This document shows positions 40,524 through 50,004 of a stretch of DNA of 64,000 nt, one piece after another. Under the pieces are notes generated by a model, which saw only the letters and a list, made by a program, of their open reading frames with translations, had not been told where the DNA came from and did no database searches. The DNA is from CAVZTA01 sp963778025. Lineage in GTDB: Bacteria > Chloroflexota > Limnocylindria > Limnocylindrales > CSP1-4. The DNA lies in contig CAVZTA010000003.1 of the NCBI GenBank assembly GCA_963778025.1, positions 310,001 to 374,000 of the forward strand, in the 5' to 3' direction. Both the position numbers and the translations under genes were made by a program. The number at the start of each line of letters is the position of its first letter. Position 1 is the first letter of the stretch.

Positions 40524-41569
40524 CCCGCGAACGACCGCTCATCCTCGCGGTCGATGACGAGCCCGCCAACCTCGCGCTGCTCCGCAAGCTCCTGGCGCGT
40601 GAGGGCTACGACGTCCTCGAGGCGTCCGATGGCGCCAGCGCGCTCCAGTCGATCGAGCAACAGCGACCCGACCTGGTCTGCCTTGACGTGATGATGCCGG
40701 GCATGGACGGCATCGAGGTCTGCCGGCGGGTGCGCCGTCGGCCCGAGCACGCCGGCGTCCCGATCCTGCTCCTTACCGCGCTCGACCGCAGCGAAGACAA
40801 GGCGCTGGGACTGGAAGCCGGGGCGAACGACTTCCTGTCGAAGCCGTTCGACCAGCACGAGCTCTCGGCTCGCTTGCGCTCACTGCTCCGAACGAAGGCG
40901 CTGCAGGACCGGATCGGCGACCTGCTGGGTCGCTATGTCAGCGAGAGCGTGGCCGCCGAGGTGCTGCGGGACCCATTCGCCGTCTCGCTGGGCGGCGATC
41001 GCCGGGAGGTCTCGACCCTGTTCGCCGACATCCGGGGCTACACGACGCTCGCGGCGCAGCACGCCGCGGAGGAGACGCTCGAGCTGCTGAACCGATACCT
41101 GACCGTCGTCAGCAATGCTGTCGAGCACCACGGCGGGACGGTCGCCGACCTCCTGGGTGACGGCGTCTTCGCGTTCTTCGGGGCGCCGGTCAGGCACGTG
41201 GATGATGCGGAGCGCGCCGTCCGTGCCGCGCTCGACGTCCAGAGTGCGGTGATGCGCCTCGAGATCCCGACCCTGCCGGGCGTTCGATTGCAGACCGGGA
41301 TCGGCATCGCGAGCGGCGAGGTCATCGCCGGCAACATCGGATCCGAACGCCGGATGCACTACGCGGTCGTCGGGAACTCCGTGAATGTCGCGGCCCGGCT
41401 GCAGGCCACAGCAGGTCCGGGTCAGATCCTCATCGACGAGTCGACCTACGACGCGGTCAAGGGGATGGTCGTCGCCCACGACCTGGGCAGCCTGCGGCTC
41501 GCCGGGATGGGCGACTGGATCCGCGCCTTCCAGATCCTCAGCGTCGAGCCCGCCCCCGCGTCAGCATGA
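40520..41569 (+). CDS. Receiver domain fused to class III adenylate/guanylate cyclase
   Basis: 349 residues; GTG 40520 overlaps the previous stop by 4 bp. Residues 1-125 are a receiver (VDDEPANLALL, LVCLDVMMPGMDG, FLSKPFDQ). Residues 165-340 are a class III cyclase: first metal Asp in STLFADIRGYT, second in LLGDGVFAFFGAP, and the transition-state Asn/Arg in GNSVNVAARLQ. The product is cAMP or cGMP; the specificity residues do not decide. Phosphorylation of the receiver should switch cyclase output, linking the kinase to a second messenger. Confidence 0.92.
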   Translation: MTRERPLILAVDDEPANLALLRKLLAREGYDVLEASDGASALQSIEQQRPDLVCLDVMMPGMDGIEVCRRVRRRPEHAGVPILLLTALDRSEDKALGLEAGANDFLSKPFDQHELSARLRSLLRTKALQDRIGDLLGRYVSESVAAEVLRDPFAVSLGGDRREVSTLFADIRGYTTLAAQHAAEETLELLNRYLTVVSNAVEHHGGTVADLLGDGVFAFFGAPVRHVDDAERAVRAALDVQSAVMRLEIPTLPGVRLQTGIGIASGEVIAGNIGSERRMHYAVVGNSVNVAARLQATAGPGQILIDESTYDAVKGMVVAHDLGSLRLAGMGDWIRAFQILSVEPAPASA

Positions 41570-41963
41570 CGGGCCGTTGCGTTCGTCGAGGACGGCCTCT
41601 TTCACTACGAGAGGGATCCGGATCACATCGCTGAGGCGTTAGGTGACGCCGCGGCCGTCGCCTGGGGGTTCCGGGCCCGGGTCGACCTGGCGGATACGGT
41701 TGAACGACTAGGCCGACGATCGGCGAGGCGCCAGCCCCAGATCGTCTCGTGGTCGTCACCGACGAGACCGGACGGGTCGGCGCGTTGCGGCAGGACGCGC
41801 CATTCGCCGAACAGCTGGGCGCGGGGGCCGGCGGGCTTCGCCTCGCGGATGCGGTCAGGGTCAGGCCGGCGCATCTGCTCTGAGTTGCTTGGTCCTTACC
41901 GCGATGTGCCCGTGCAGGCACGCACTATCGACACGACCCCACCGGTCGGAGACACTCTCGACG
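41570..41963. other. 394-bp gap between the two cyclase genes
   Basis: No complete gene is supportable. A plus-strand stretch from about 41580 reads VAFVEDGLFHYERDPDHIAE and then LGDAAAVAWGFRARVDLA, with coding-like bias for about 45 codons, before degenerating. It may be a decayed fragment. Confidence 0.4.
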
Positions 41964-43934
41964 ATGACGGACTCGACCTCGGTCGTCGACCGGGCCCGCG
42001 AGGCGATCGATCAGAAGGCCTGGGACAAGGCCTATCGGCTCCTCTCGGAGGCCGACGAAAGCCGCAGGCTCGATGGCGACGCGCTCCCAACGCTCGCGGA
42101 TGCCGCGTACATGGCGGGCCATCCGGAGGTCGCCATCGGCGCCTGGGAGCGCGTTCACGCGACGGCTGTGCGGGTCGGTGAGGACGAGCGGGGGGCCGAC
42201 GCGGCAGGCCACGTGGCCACCCTCCTCTTGTACACGGGACTCCTGGCACCGGCGCGAGGGTGGATCCGACGGGCCGAAGACCTGCTGGTCGACCACCCGG
42301 ACTCCCGGGTCCACGGACAGCTCGCGGTGATCCTTGCCTGGACGACCGTCCTGGCAGGCGACCTCGACGGGGCCCTGCAGCACGCACGCCGGGCCGTCGA
42401 CCTCGGGACGAGGCTGGGCGTTCCAGCGATCCGGGTCCTGGGTCGCAACGCCGAGGCCCGCATCCTCGTCTTCCAGGGCCACCTGCAGGAGGGACTGGCG
42501 GTTCTGGACGAGACCGCCGTGGCCACGTTGTCCGGGGAGCTCGACCCCGTGAGCACCGCAGTCCTGTACTGCAGCACGGTCTGCGCATTCCAAGGGCTTT
42601 CCGAGTATGACCGAGCCGAGGAATGGACCAACGCCATGGAGCGATGGTGCCGTCGGCACGAGACGGGGGGCTTCCATGGCTTGTGCAGAGTCCACCGCGC
42701 CGAGATCCTTCGGCTGCGCGGGGATTGGGCAGACGCCGAGGTCGAGGCTCGGGAGGCGTCCGAGGAGCTCCGCAGGTATTCACGGACGGACGTGGGTTGG
42801 GCCTCGGCAGAGCTCGGACAGATCCGCTTGCGGATGGGAAACCTGACGGGTGCCGAAGAGGCCTTCCTCGATGCGTACGAGCAGGGGTGGGACCCGAATC
42901 CCGGTCTGGCCCTCCTTCGGCTGACCCGGGGAGATGTCTCGACGGCCGCGGCGTCGATCCGTGACTCGCTGGAGAATCAGCCCGGAGTCGCCTCGATCGA
43001 AGCCCCTCCCAATACCGACCTCCGTCGTGCTCCCCTGTTGGCGGCACAGGTCCGGATCTCCGTCGCCGCAGGCGACCTGGGGGGCGCTCGTGCGGCCGCC
43101 CAGGATCTCGACCGGATCGCCGCCACGTTCGGCACCAAGGCCCTCAGGGCGAGCTCGACCTCGTCGACGGGGTCCCTGCTCCTCGCCGAAGGTGAGGCCG
43201 CGGAAGCCGGGCAGCGCTTCCAGCAGGCGATGCGCCTGTGGACGGAGGTGGGTGCTCCCTACGAATCCGCCGACGCTCGGATGGGACTCGGCGAGGCCTT
43301 GCGTGCGCAGCGGAACGAGCGGCAGGCGATCGTCGAGTTCCACGCAGCCCGTTCGACGTTCGAGCGACTCGGAGCGGAGATCGACGTTCGGCGCGCGGCG
43401 ACGGCCGCCGGGGACACCAAGCCCTCTGCGGGGCCGCGGATGGAGAAGGTGTTCATGTTCACTGACATCGTCGAGTCCACGAACCTGGCCGAGGTCATCG
43501 GGGACGAGGCGTGGGGTCATCTGGTCCGGTGGCACAACCATGCGCTCACCTCGATGGTCGCCGTCCACGGCGGTGAGATCGTGCGGACCACGGGCGACGG
43601 CGTCTTCGTCACCTTCGACGATGCCGAGATCGGCATCGCATGTGCGGTGGCCATCCAACAGGCGCTCGCGGAGCACCGCCGTGAGCAGGGCTTCTCGCCG
43701 AAGGTACGGATCGGACTCCATCGAGCCGAAGCCACCAGGGAAGGTACGGACTGGAGCGGCAAGGGGGTTCACGTCGCTGCCCGGATCGGGGCACTCGCGC
43801 AGGGCGACGAGATCCTGGTCAGCTCGGACACCGTGAAGATCGCAGGCGGGACGGTGGCCGTGTCGGATCCACGGACCGTGAGCTTGAAGGGCATCTTCGA
43901 ACCGGTCGAGATCGTCGCTGTCCAGTGGCGCTGA
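41964..43934 (+). CDS. TPR-domain protein with C-terminal class III cyclase
   Basis: 656 residues from ATG 41964 (no clear ribosome binding site). Residues 1-480 are about a dozen TPR-like helical repeats (for example GALQHARRAVDLGTRLG and AGQRFQQAMRLWTEVG). The C-terminal cyclase domain has metal Asp in MFTDIVESTNLAEV and TGDGVFVTFDD; the usual VNxAAR reads GVHVAARIG, with His in place of Asn. That form occurs in a subgroup of actinobacterial-type cyclases. With the cyclase at 40520 it makes a second messenger node. Substrate unknown; activity plausible but not certain. Confidence 0.88.
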   Translation: MTDSTSVVDRAREAIDQKAWDKAYRLLSEADESRRLDGDALPTLADAAYMAGHPEVAIGAWERVHATAVRVGEDERGADAAGHVATLLLYTGLLAPARGWIRRAEDLLVDHPDSRVHGQLAVILAWTTVLAGDLDGALQHARRAVDLGTRLGVPAIRVLGRNAEARILVFQGHLQEGLAVLDETAVATLSGELDPVSTAVLYCSTVCAFQGLSEYDRAEEWTNAMERWCRRHETGGFHGLCRVHRAEILRLRGDWADAEVEAREASEELRRYSRTDVGWASAELGQIRLRMGNLTGAEEAFLDAYEQGWDPNPGLALLRLTRGDVSTAAASIRDSLENQPGVASIEAPPNTDLRRAPLLAAQVRISVAAGDLGGARAAAQDLDRIAATFGTKALRASSTSSTGSLLLAEGEAAEAGQRFQQAMRLWTEVGAPYESADARMGLGEALRAQRNERQAIVEFHAARSTFERLGAEIDVRRAATAAGDTKPSAGPRMEKVFMFTDIVESTNLAEVIGDEAWGHLVRWHNHALTSMVAVHGGEIVRTTGDGVFVTFDDAEIGIACAVAIQQALAEHRREQGFSPKVRIGLHRAEATREGTDWSGKGVHVAARIGALAQGDEILVSSDTVKIAGGTVAVSDPRTVSLKGIFEPVEIVAVQWR

Positions 43935-43997
43935 CGGCAAGGCGCACCTGCTACGGGACTGGTCTACACCTCCGGATCGGCACCAGCCATCGCCCCG

Positions 43998-44663
43998 TCA
44001 TTGCTGGACGACATTCCCCGTGAGGTCGGTCTCGACGTTCACGGTGACCGGCTTGACGACGAGCGTCAGCGTTCCCGCCGACGTCACCGAGCCGGTGACC
44101 TCCTGGGCCGCGTTCAGCCAGGCGTGACCGGCCGAGTCGATCGACACGGTCGCCCGATCCACCGACAGGTCGTCGAGCCGCAGCTCACCGGCGCTGCCCG
44201 CACGAAGATCGATCGTCGGAGCCGTTCCGGCGGCGATGATCCGCCCGGCCGAATCGGCCTCCAGTCGCAGCTGGTCGGCCGTGAGGCCCTGGACATCGAC
44301 GGTCGCGGCGCTGCCCGCATGGATCGCGGTGAGCGACGGGGCGACGATGTCGACGCGGACGGTGGTGCGGGCGCTGGTCGAGCCCGACATCCCGACCGTC
44401 AGCCGCGTCCCGCTCACCGTGGTCACGACGTTGTCCAGCAGGTTGTCGTCGGCGATGACCGTGACACTGGCGGGCGTGCCGACCGTGACGGTCGCCTGGA
44501 TCGCGGCGGAGACGTCCAGGCGGTCGAACGCACCGACCTCACGGGTCTCCGTTGCGGCGTTGCCGGAGCCGATCTCGGTGTTCGCGCCCGGCGTGCCGAG
44601 GCGGCACGCGGCGAGCAACGGGATGACGAGGACGACGAGCGCGAGTCGTGTGAACCGACGCAT
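43998..44663 (-). CDS. DUF2807 (GIN domain) lipoprotein
   Basis: 221 residues from ATG 44663, preceded by GGAGGG. The lipoprotein signal is LALVVLVIPLLAAC, with Cys 20 the likely acylation site. Then comes the GIN domain, a right-handed beta-helix with repeats such as LRLEADSAGRIIAAGTAP, LRAGSAGELRLDDLS and VSIDSAGHAWLNA. DUF2807 proteins are exported, head-to-tail adhesin-like domains of uncertain role. It is convergent with the cyclase gene and follows the small membrane gene at 44705-45152 by 41 bp. Confidence 0.88.
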   Translation of the reverse strand: MRRFTRLALVVLVIPLLAACRLGTPGANTEIGSGNAATETREVGAFDRLDVSAAIQATVTVGTPASVTVIADDNLLDNVVTTVSGTRLTVGMSGSTSARTTVRVDIVAPSLTAIHAGSAATVDVQGLTADQLRLEADSAGRIIAAGTAPTIDLRAGSAGELRLDDLSVDRATVSIDSAGHAWLNAAQEVTGSVTSAGTLTLVVKPVTVNVETDLTGNVVQQ

Positions 44664-44704
44664 GGGGGATCCCTCCGATCGTGGACGGCCGACGTCCGTG
44701 GCGT

Positions 44705-45152
44705 TCACCACAGGCGCAACTGGCCGGTATGGCGAAGCCACGACAGCGCGACCACGCTCATCGCGAACCCGATGGCGAGGAAGACCCAGGTCAGGACCAT
44801 CGTCTCGGGCATCACCAGGATCTCGACCGCGATCCAGACGATCAGGCCGACGCCGAGCACGCCGGTGAGCCATGGCGCGGTCCAGTGGCGGACGACGGAC
44901 AGCCCGGCAAGGACGAGCATCCCGAACCCGTTGATGAACAGGAGATACAGCCCCGGGACCGTGTAGGAGCCGAACGGCGTCGCCTCGATCCAGCCGCCCG
45001 GCAGGCCGAGCGCGCTGCCCGTCGGATCCGCGAGGAACGCGATGCCGACGGGCACGGCGAGGATGCCGGTGAAGACCTCGAGGACGATCGCCACCCAGAC
45101 CCACATCGGGTCGATCGACCGGGCGTGCGCCGGTGGTGAGCTCGACGTGCAT
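44705..45152 (-). CDS. Four-span membrane protein of unknown function (likely frame-split near 45120)
   Basis: ATG 45152 has GGAGG at ideal spacing but reads MHVELTTGARPVDRPDVG; the membrane domain is in another frame from ATG 45106 (MWVWVAIVLEVFTGILAVPV). One base removed between 45110 and 45145 would join them into a protein of about 148 residues. Four hydrophobic helices follow (TVPGLYLLFINGFGMLVLAG, GVLGVGLIVWIAVEILVM and MVLTWVFLAIGFAMSVVALS among them). No family recognised with confidence. Confidence 0.65.
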
Positions 45153-45296
45153 GGCGCGCCTCCGAGCGTGGCCGAGGCGCGGGCGCTGCACGGCCGAGCG
45201 CCGGCCAACGTCCACGGTGGCGCCGATGGCACTCGCGGACGAGTGCCATCGGTCACCAGGCGGCGGGCCGGTCGCCCCGGCGATCGGAGGCCGGAC

Positions 45297-45629
45297 TCAG
45301 ACGGTCGCCATCCCCGGAGCCGCGTCGTCGGGCGTCGCCCGCGTCGGCGGCGTCGCCGGCAGGTCGGTCGCGCCGGCCGACGCGTGGGCGCTCGTGTGCC
45401 AGGCGTCGAGCGCCTGCTCGATCCACGGTGGCAGCCGGAACGCCCGCGGATCGCCTTGGCCGGTCGCGAAGCGGCCGTGATGTCCGAAGCCGTGGCCGGC
45501 GGGTCCCGACCAGCCCTCGGCTGCCCACATGGCCCGTCGGCGCCTCGCCCCCTTGGCGACCATCAAGGCAGCCGGGATGAGCAGCAGCAGCGCGGGGTTC
45601 GGGCCTCGTCGCGTTCGGTGGTCGTGCAT
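45297..45629 (-). CDS. Small hypothetical protein with one hydrophobic segment
   Basis: 110 residues from ATG 45629 (GGAG upstream). PALLLLIPAALMVAKGARR near residue 15 is a single membrane segment. A Gly/His-rich stretch (GPAGHGFGHHGRF) follows, then RLPPWIEQALDAWHTSAHA and a Thr/Pro tail. No family recognised. The UbiB-like kinase gene ends 126 bp before this start, on the same strand. Confidence 0.55.
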   Translation of the reverse strand: MHDHRTRRGPNPALLLLIPAALMVAKGARRRRAMWAAEGWSGPAGHGFGHHGRFATGQGDPRAFRLPPWIEQALDAWHTSAHASAGATDLPATPPTRATPDDAAPGMATV

Positions 45630-45755
45630 GTCGTACTCCGATCGTCGGTGTGCGTGGTGTCGGGATGTCCCCGCCATCGACCACCGTGACGTCGGGATGT
45701 GGAGGGCTGATGGACGGCTGATGGAAACCTCGCGGACCGCTCGCTGGAAGCGTCG

Positions 45756-47462
45756 TCAGCGTTCTTCGCCCAGCCCGCGCAGGCGATTGACGATCGCGAT
45801 CACCAGCAGGACGAGGACCACGGTCAGGCCGATCTGAAGGACCGGATAGGGCAGCTCCCGCGGCAGCGCCCGTTCCGTGTCCGTCCGGTTGGCGAGGATC
45901 ACGTAGAGCACGACGCCGATCATCACGGTCGCCACGCCGAGCCGGATGAGGCTTTGCTTGATCGAGCGCATGCGGCGCCGGAAGCCGAACAACGTCGACT
46001 CCGCCTCGAGGATGACGGGCTCCTGGGCTTCGATGAACTCCAGGAACTCCAGCGCCCGGGTGGCGCGGACCCGCGCGGCGTAGAGGTGGTCGAGCGACAG
46101 GCGCGGGTCGAACCATGCGACCGCGCGCTGGCGCATCAGCCGACTGAAGAATCGCCGGACGTGTCGCGAGAGGTCGTACGAGGTCGCGAGCTCGTGGCGC
46201 AGCGCGCCGATCGTCACGAGCATCTTGAGGTACGCCACCACGCTCTGCGCGAGCACGAGGTGGTGCTCGCGGATGACGCGCATGATCTCGACGGCCAGGC
46301 GGGAGTACGGATTCTCGGCCGCGCGGTCGACGGGCCCAGGCGGCCGCGACGTGCTCCCGGGACGCCTGCTGGCCACGTCGTACAGGAATGCCTGGTGGAT
46401 CCGGATGAGGTGCCATCGGGCGGCGGCGCTGTCGGTCTCCGGGGTCGGCGTGAGCCAGCGCATCAGCTCCTGGATGGCCGGCTCGACCTCGCCCCGGAAG
46501 AGGAGCCAGCTGTAGCGCGTCAGGGAATCGCGGACGCGCGCCGGGAGCTGGCCCACGATCCCGAGGTCGACATAGCCGATCGCGTCGCCCGGCATCACGA
46601 ACAGGTTCGCCGGGTGCAGGTCGGCGTGGAAATAGCCCGACACGTAGACCTGGTTGAGCATGTTCCAGTCGAGGTTCTTCATGACCCGGTCCAGGTCGTG
46701 CCCGTTCGCTCGGAAGTGTTCGAGGAACGGTTCGTCGCGCGTGCGCAGGGCGACCATGACGTCGATCAGCGGGACGCCCTCGATGAGCTCCGAGGTCAGG
46801 ACCCGTGAGGTCGTGTATTCGCGGTGGACGCGCGCGATCCGCTCGGTGTCCGTGCGGCCGGCGTGCTCGTGGAGGGTCATCGCCTGGCGCGCCTCGACGA
46901 GGTAGTCGAGCTCGTCGGCGGTCCACCGCGCGAACTCGTCGATGACCGTCCGGCTGCGACTCGCCCCGAACAGGTGCGTGCGGTCGAACACCCACGTCAA
47001 CGAGTACATGAGGTCGATGTCCGCCTTGAGGGTCTCGCGGATGCGTGGCCGCTGGACCTTGACGGCGACCGCTTCGCCCGTCGGCAGCACCGCGCGATGG
47101 ACCTGGCCGATCGATGCCGCCGCGAACGACTCCGGCTCGAACGACCGGTAGACGACCTCCGGGACGTCGCCCAGCTCCTGGCGCACGATCTCACGCACCT
47201 GGTCGTACGGGAACGGCGCCACCTGGTTGAGCAACCCGAACAGCTCGTCGCAGTAGGCCGCCGGCAGCAGGTCGTAGCGCATCGCCAGCATCTGGCCCAA
47301 CTTGATCCAGGCGCCACCGAGCCGCTCGAGCGCGAGGCGCACGCGGACCGGTCGACCCGGCGTCGGGCCACGCCGGAACGGGATCGCCGGCCGGACGAGA
47401 TAGGTCGCGAAGACCGCGATGACCTGCCAGACCCGCCGTGGATGGCGGAACAGGGTCCTCAC
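45756..47462 (-). CDS. ABC1/UbiB-family atypical kinase
   Basis: 568 residues from GTG 47462, with an intact frame. UbiB/ADCK features in order: the KxGQ-like motif GGAWIKLGQMLAMR, the Ala-rich loop PESFAAASIGQVHRA, Lys in EAVAVKVQRP, the catalytic HADLHPANLFV, metal-binding Asp in GYVDLGIVG, and two C-terminal transmembrane helices (LIRLGVATVMIGVVLYVILA and VLQIGLTVVLVLLVIAIV). These ATPases support ubiquinone or other prenyl-lipid metabolism at the membrane. No quinone genes adjoin it. Confidence 0.9.
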   Translation of the reverse strand: MRTLFRHPRRVWQVIAVFATYLVRPAIPFRRGPTPGRPVRVRLALERLGGAWIKLGQMLAMRYDLLPAAYCDELFGLLNQVAPFPYDQVREIVRQELGDVPEVVYRSFEPESFAAASIGQVHRAVLPTGEAVAVKVQRPRIRETLKADIDLMYSLTWVFDRTHLFGASRSRTVIDEFARWTADELDYLVEARQAMTLHEHAGRTDTERIARVHREYTTSRVLTSELIEGVPLIDVMVALRTRDEPFLEHFRANGHDLDRVMKNLDWNMLNQVYVSGYFHADLHPANLFVMPGDAIGYVDLGIVGQLPARVRDSLTRYSWLLFRGEVEPAIQELMRWLTPTPETDSAAARWHLIRIHQAFLYDVASRRPGSTSRPPGPVDRAAENPYSRLAVEIMRVIREHHLVLAQSVVAYLKMLVTIGALRHELATSYDLSRHVRRFFSRLMRQRAVAWFDPRLSLDHLYAARVRATRALEFLEFIEAQEPVILEAESTLFGFRRRMRSIKQSLIRLGVATVMIGVVLYVILANRTDTERALPRELPYPVLQIGLTVVLVLLVIAIVNRLRGLGEER

Positions 47463-47571
47463 CGGCGGGTCACCATGCGTCCGGGTCCTCGCGCATCGGG
47501 CCCGGACGTCGGGCCATCCGACTCAGGGTCGGGAGCGTCGCGGCAGGCTGGCCGCGGAAGCCCGGGGGGCC

Positions 47572-47985
47572 TCAGTCCTCATCCGGCGGGACGTGACGCG
47601 TACGGGAGCGAGCCATCTCGTCCTCCCATTCGAGCCCTGCCCGGATCAGCTCCTCCCGTGCCCGTCGAGCCCACCGGACCATGAGCGAGACCGCCCCTTC
47701 GGTGGCCAGCTGACTCTCGCGCGTGTAGCGCAGGCCCATGCGCGCCAGCTCGGCCGTGCGCTCCTCGAGGCCTCGGCGCTCCGCCGTCCGCCGGCGGTAC
47801 TCGCGTCTGGCGAACGCCGCGCGCTCTTCGGGGGTCGGGCCGCCCATCCACGCCTCGCGGCGCTGCCGCTCCCGTTCGGCCCACGCGTCGATCTCCGCGT
47901 CGGTCGGCTCGAGGGACGGCTCGTGTGCCTCGGGCGTGGTGCCCTCGTCCATCGGTCTCGCGGGCGGAACGTCCGATGCAGTCAT
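47572..47985 (-). CDS. Hypothetical highly charged helical protein
   Basis: 137 residues from ATG 47985 (ATG 47949 is an alternative). The sequence is rich in Arg and Glu (AWAERERQRREAW, RREYRRRTAERRGLEERTAE), predicting long helices, with no membrane segment and no known family. The end VRWARRAREELIRAGLEWED is the best-ordered part. It lies between the UbiB-like and AlkZ-like genes on the same strand. Confidence 0.55.
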   Translation of the reverse strand: MTASDVPPARPMDEGTTPEAHEPSLEPTDAEIDAWAERERQRREAWMGGPTPEERAAFARREYRRRTAERRGLEERTAELARMGLRYTRESQLATEGAVSLMVRWARRAREELIRAGLEWEDEMARSRTRHVPPDED

Positions 47986-48103
47986 CGCGACTCCTGCTCC
48001 GACGACCAGCTAGGCCGCCGACACGGACCGTACCGGCGGCCGGTGGCGCTGGCGTCGTGCTGTTGGGATGACGCGCGCCGACCCTGGTCGACCTCCCGGC
48101 CGA

Positions 48104-49241
48104 TCACGCGTGCCGACGGGCGCCGCTCGTTCGGTAGCGAGCGTAGACCCGCGGCTCGAGGGGTTCAAGGAATGCCGCGAGGCGTTCACCCTCCGCTCGA
48201 AGGGCTGCGCGATCCGCCGCGGCCAGCGGCCGGAACGGCTCCAGCTCGATGTGTGTCCGCCCGCCCTCGTGGACGGCCCACCACAGGCCCGCGACCCGCC
48301 CATCGACGAGGAACGTCGGCGCGACATCCCCGTTCCGGGCGATGACCCGGGCACGATCCTCGTCGGACACGATCCGTGTCCGGTCGTCGAACGCGAGCAG
48401 GGTGCTGTCCCACATCGGCAGCAGGCGTGGTGGCGCCGGCGTCCCCGGATCGGGCAGTGGCGCGTCGGCCACGTCGAGCAACACCCGTCCCCGCGCATCG
48501 ATGGCTCGTCGTTCCGCGACCGCATCGATCGCCGGCCGGAGGGCGGCCGTGGACAGCCCGGCCCACTGGGAGATGTCAGCGGCAGTGGCCGGCCCGAACG
48601 CGCCGAGGTACCGCCGGACGAGGTGCTCGAGCGCCGCAGCCTCCTCGGCGAAGCCGTCATCGGCCAGCCATGCGTCGGCAGCGATCATCATCGGCCGCCG
48701 CCCGAACGCCCACGGCACGCCATCCGGGACGTGGACCAGCGTCGACTGACGCCGGACCAGCCACCAGACGTCATCGGCGACCAGTCCTTCGAGCATGCCG
48801 CCGAGCAGCTCACGGATCTCGGTGTTGCCGCGCGGCGTCGCCGCGAACGCCTCGACCGCTTCGACCAGCGCCGAGACCTGGGGCGCTTCCGGCCGGTCCG
48901 CCCAGCCACGACGCCGCAGCACGCGAAGCATGGGAAGGAGCGCCGGCAGCAGCGAGGCGATAGTCGCGGCTGGAGACGGCATGCAGGGTGATGCGCATGA
49001 GCGTCGCCTTCACCGCGCGCCGCTCGTGGAAGGCCCGCTCCAGGTCGGCCGCTTCGAACGACCGGAGACGCGTCCACAGCGCCAGATAGGGCGAGGCGGG
49101 CTCCTGCGCCTGGAGCCCTCCGAACGTCTCCAGCGCGGTGACCGGGTCCACGTCGACCCGGTCGAGCAGGCCTTGTCGGGCGAGCGTCGCCCGGTTCAGG
49201 CTGTCGGCACCCAGGACCGGAAGATCGTCACGGACGGTCAT
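48104..49241 (-). CDS. Winged-helix DNA glycosylase of the AlkZ/YcaQ family (frame-split near 48950)
   Basis: About 379 residues from ATG 49241. The first frame gives LPVLGADSLNRATLARQGLL, then the catalytic-type loop FGGLQAQEPASPYLALW; the family uses a QxQ or QxD pair, and QAQ is present here. Near 48950 one base too many shifts the frame, and the second segment reads LLPALLPMLRVLRRRG, DDVWWLVRRQSTLVHVPDG, then MWDSTLLAFDDRTRIVSDED and VDGRVAGLWWAVHEG. AlkZ proteins remove bulky or crosslinked bases from DNA and protect against toxins. Role here is inferred from the family. Confidence 0.83.
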
Positions 49242-49278
49242 GTCCGAATGGTCGCCGAGCGCGACGCACGGCCGTCGG

Positions 49279-49560
49279 TCAGTTGTGTCGCTGGCCCGAC
49301 CGGCGCTCGTGCTCCTCCGCGTGGGCCGATCGGACCTCCTCGGTCAGCTCCTTCTCGACCTTGGTCGCCATCTCGATCCGCTCGGCGATCTCCACGACGC
49401 GCTTCGAGATCTCGGTCACCTTCGGATCGCCCGGGTGCAGCGCGGACTTCTCGACCTCGAGCTCGGCCACCTCCGTCGCATCCGAGCGGATCGCGTCGCC
49501 CGTGCTGCGCAGGTCGTCCTGAGCGGCTCGTTCCCGATCCGCGGCGTCCCGGTCGTTCAT
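49279..49560 (-). CDS. Small helical hypothetical protein
   Basis: 93 residues from ATG 49560, which overlaps the stop of the upstream gene as TGATG, so it is probably translationally coupled. The sequence MNDRDAADRERAAQDDLRST, EVAELEVEKSALHPGD and ISKRVVEIAERIEMATKVEK is a two-helix coiled coil, acidic and soluble. No family recognised. Confidence 0.65.
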   Translation of the reverse strand: MNDRDAADRERAAQDDLRSTGDAIRSDATEVAELEVEKSALHPGDPKVTEISKRVVEIAERIEMATKVEKELTEEVRSAHAEEHERRSGQRHN

Positions 49561-49917
49561 CACGTCCCAGCGGGCGACCAGTGGCCGTCGCGGTAGACGT
49601 ACCACATCTCGAAGGGTTCACCGGACAGGTCACGACGGCGCACGACGGCGTCGCGGGTAGTGCCGCCGAAGGCGCGTCTGCATCGCCTGCGGGCCATCGC
49701 TCACGACGGCGAGTCGCCGAGCGTGGTCCTCGAACGCCCGGTCGTCGCTGGGGTTCACGATGAGGGTCGCGCGCTCGACCCACCGGGCGTCGGGCATGGA
49801 CGGGATCCAGCGGAGCGGGTGGATCTCGCGTTGGACGTCGACGTCGAACGACGCTGCACGAGCCTGTTCGATGACGGCGCCCGACCGGCGCGGATGACCT
49901 GCTTCGTTGGTGGGCAT
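49559..49917 (-). CDS. Small hypothetical protein (frame-split near 49665)
   Basis: About 119 residues from ATG 49917. The first segment is IEQARAASFDVDVQREIHPL, RWIPSMPDARWVERATLIV; after a one-base change near 49665 it ends DAVVRRRDLSGEPFEMWYVY and RDGHWSPAGT at TGA 49559. The restored end overlaps the next start, which supports the reconstruction. Alternating strands and Trp residues suggest a small alpha/beta fold. No family recognised. Confidence 0.6.
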
Positions 49918-50004
49918 TCGGTACCTCCCCGCACACGATGCGTGCGCGAGGGTCGATGACGCGCTGATGGTCCTGTCAGGGACCTTGCGACCCCGTTGCG
50001 GCCG

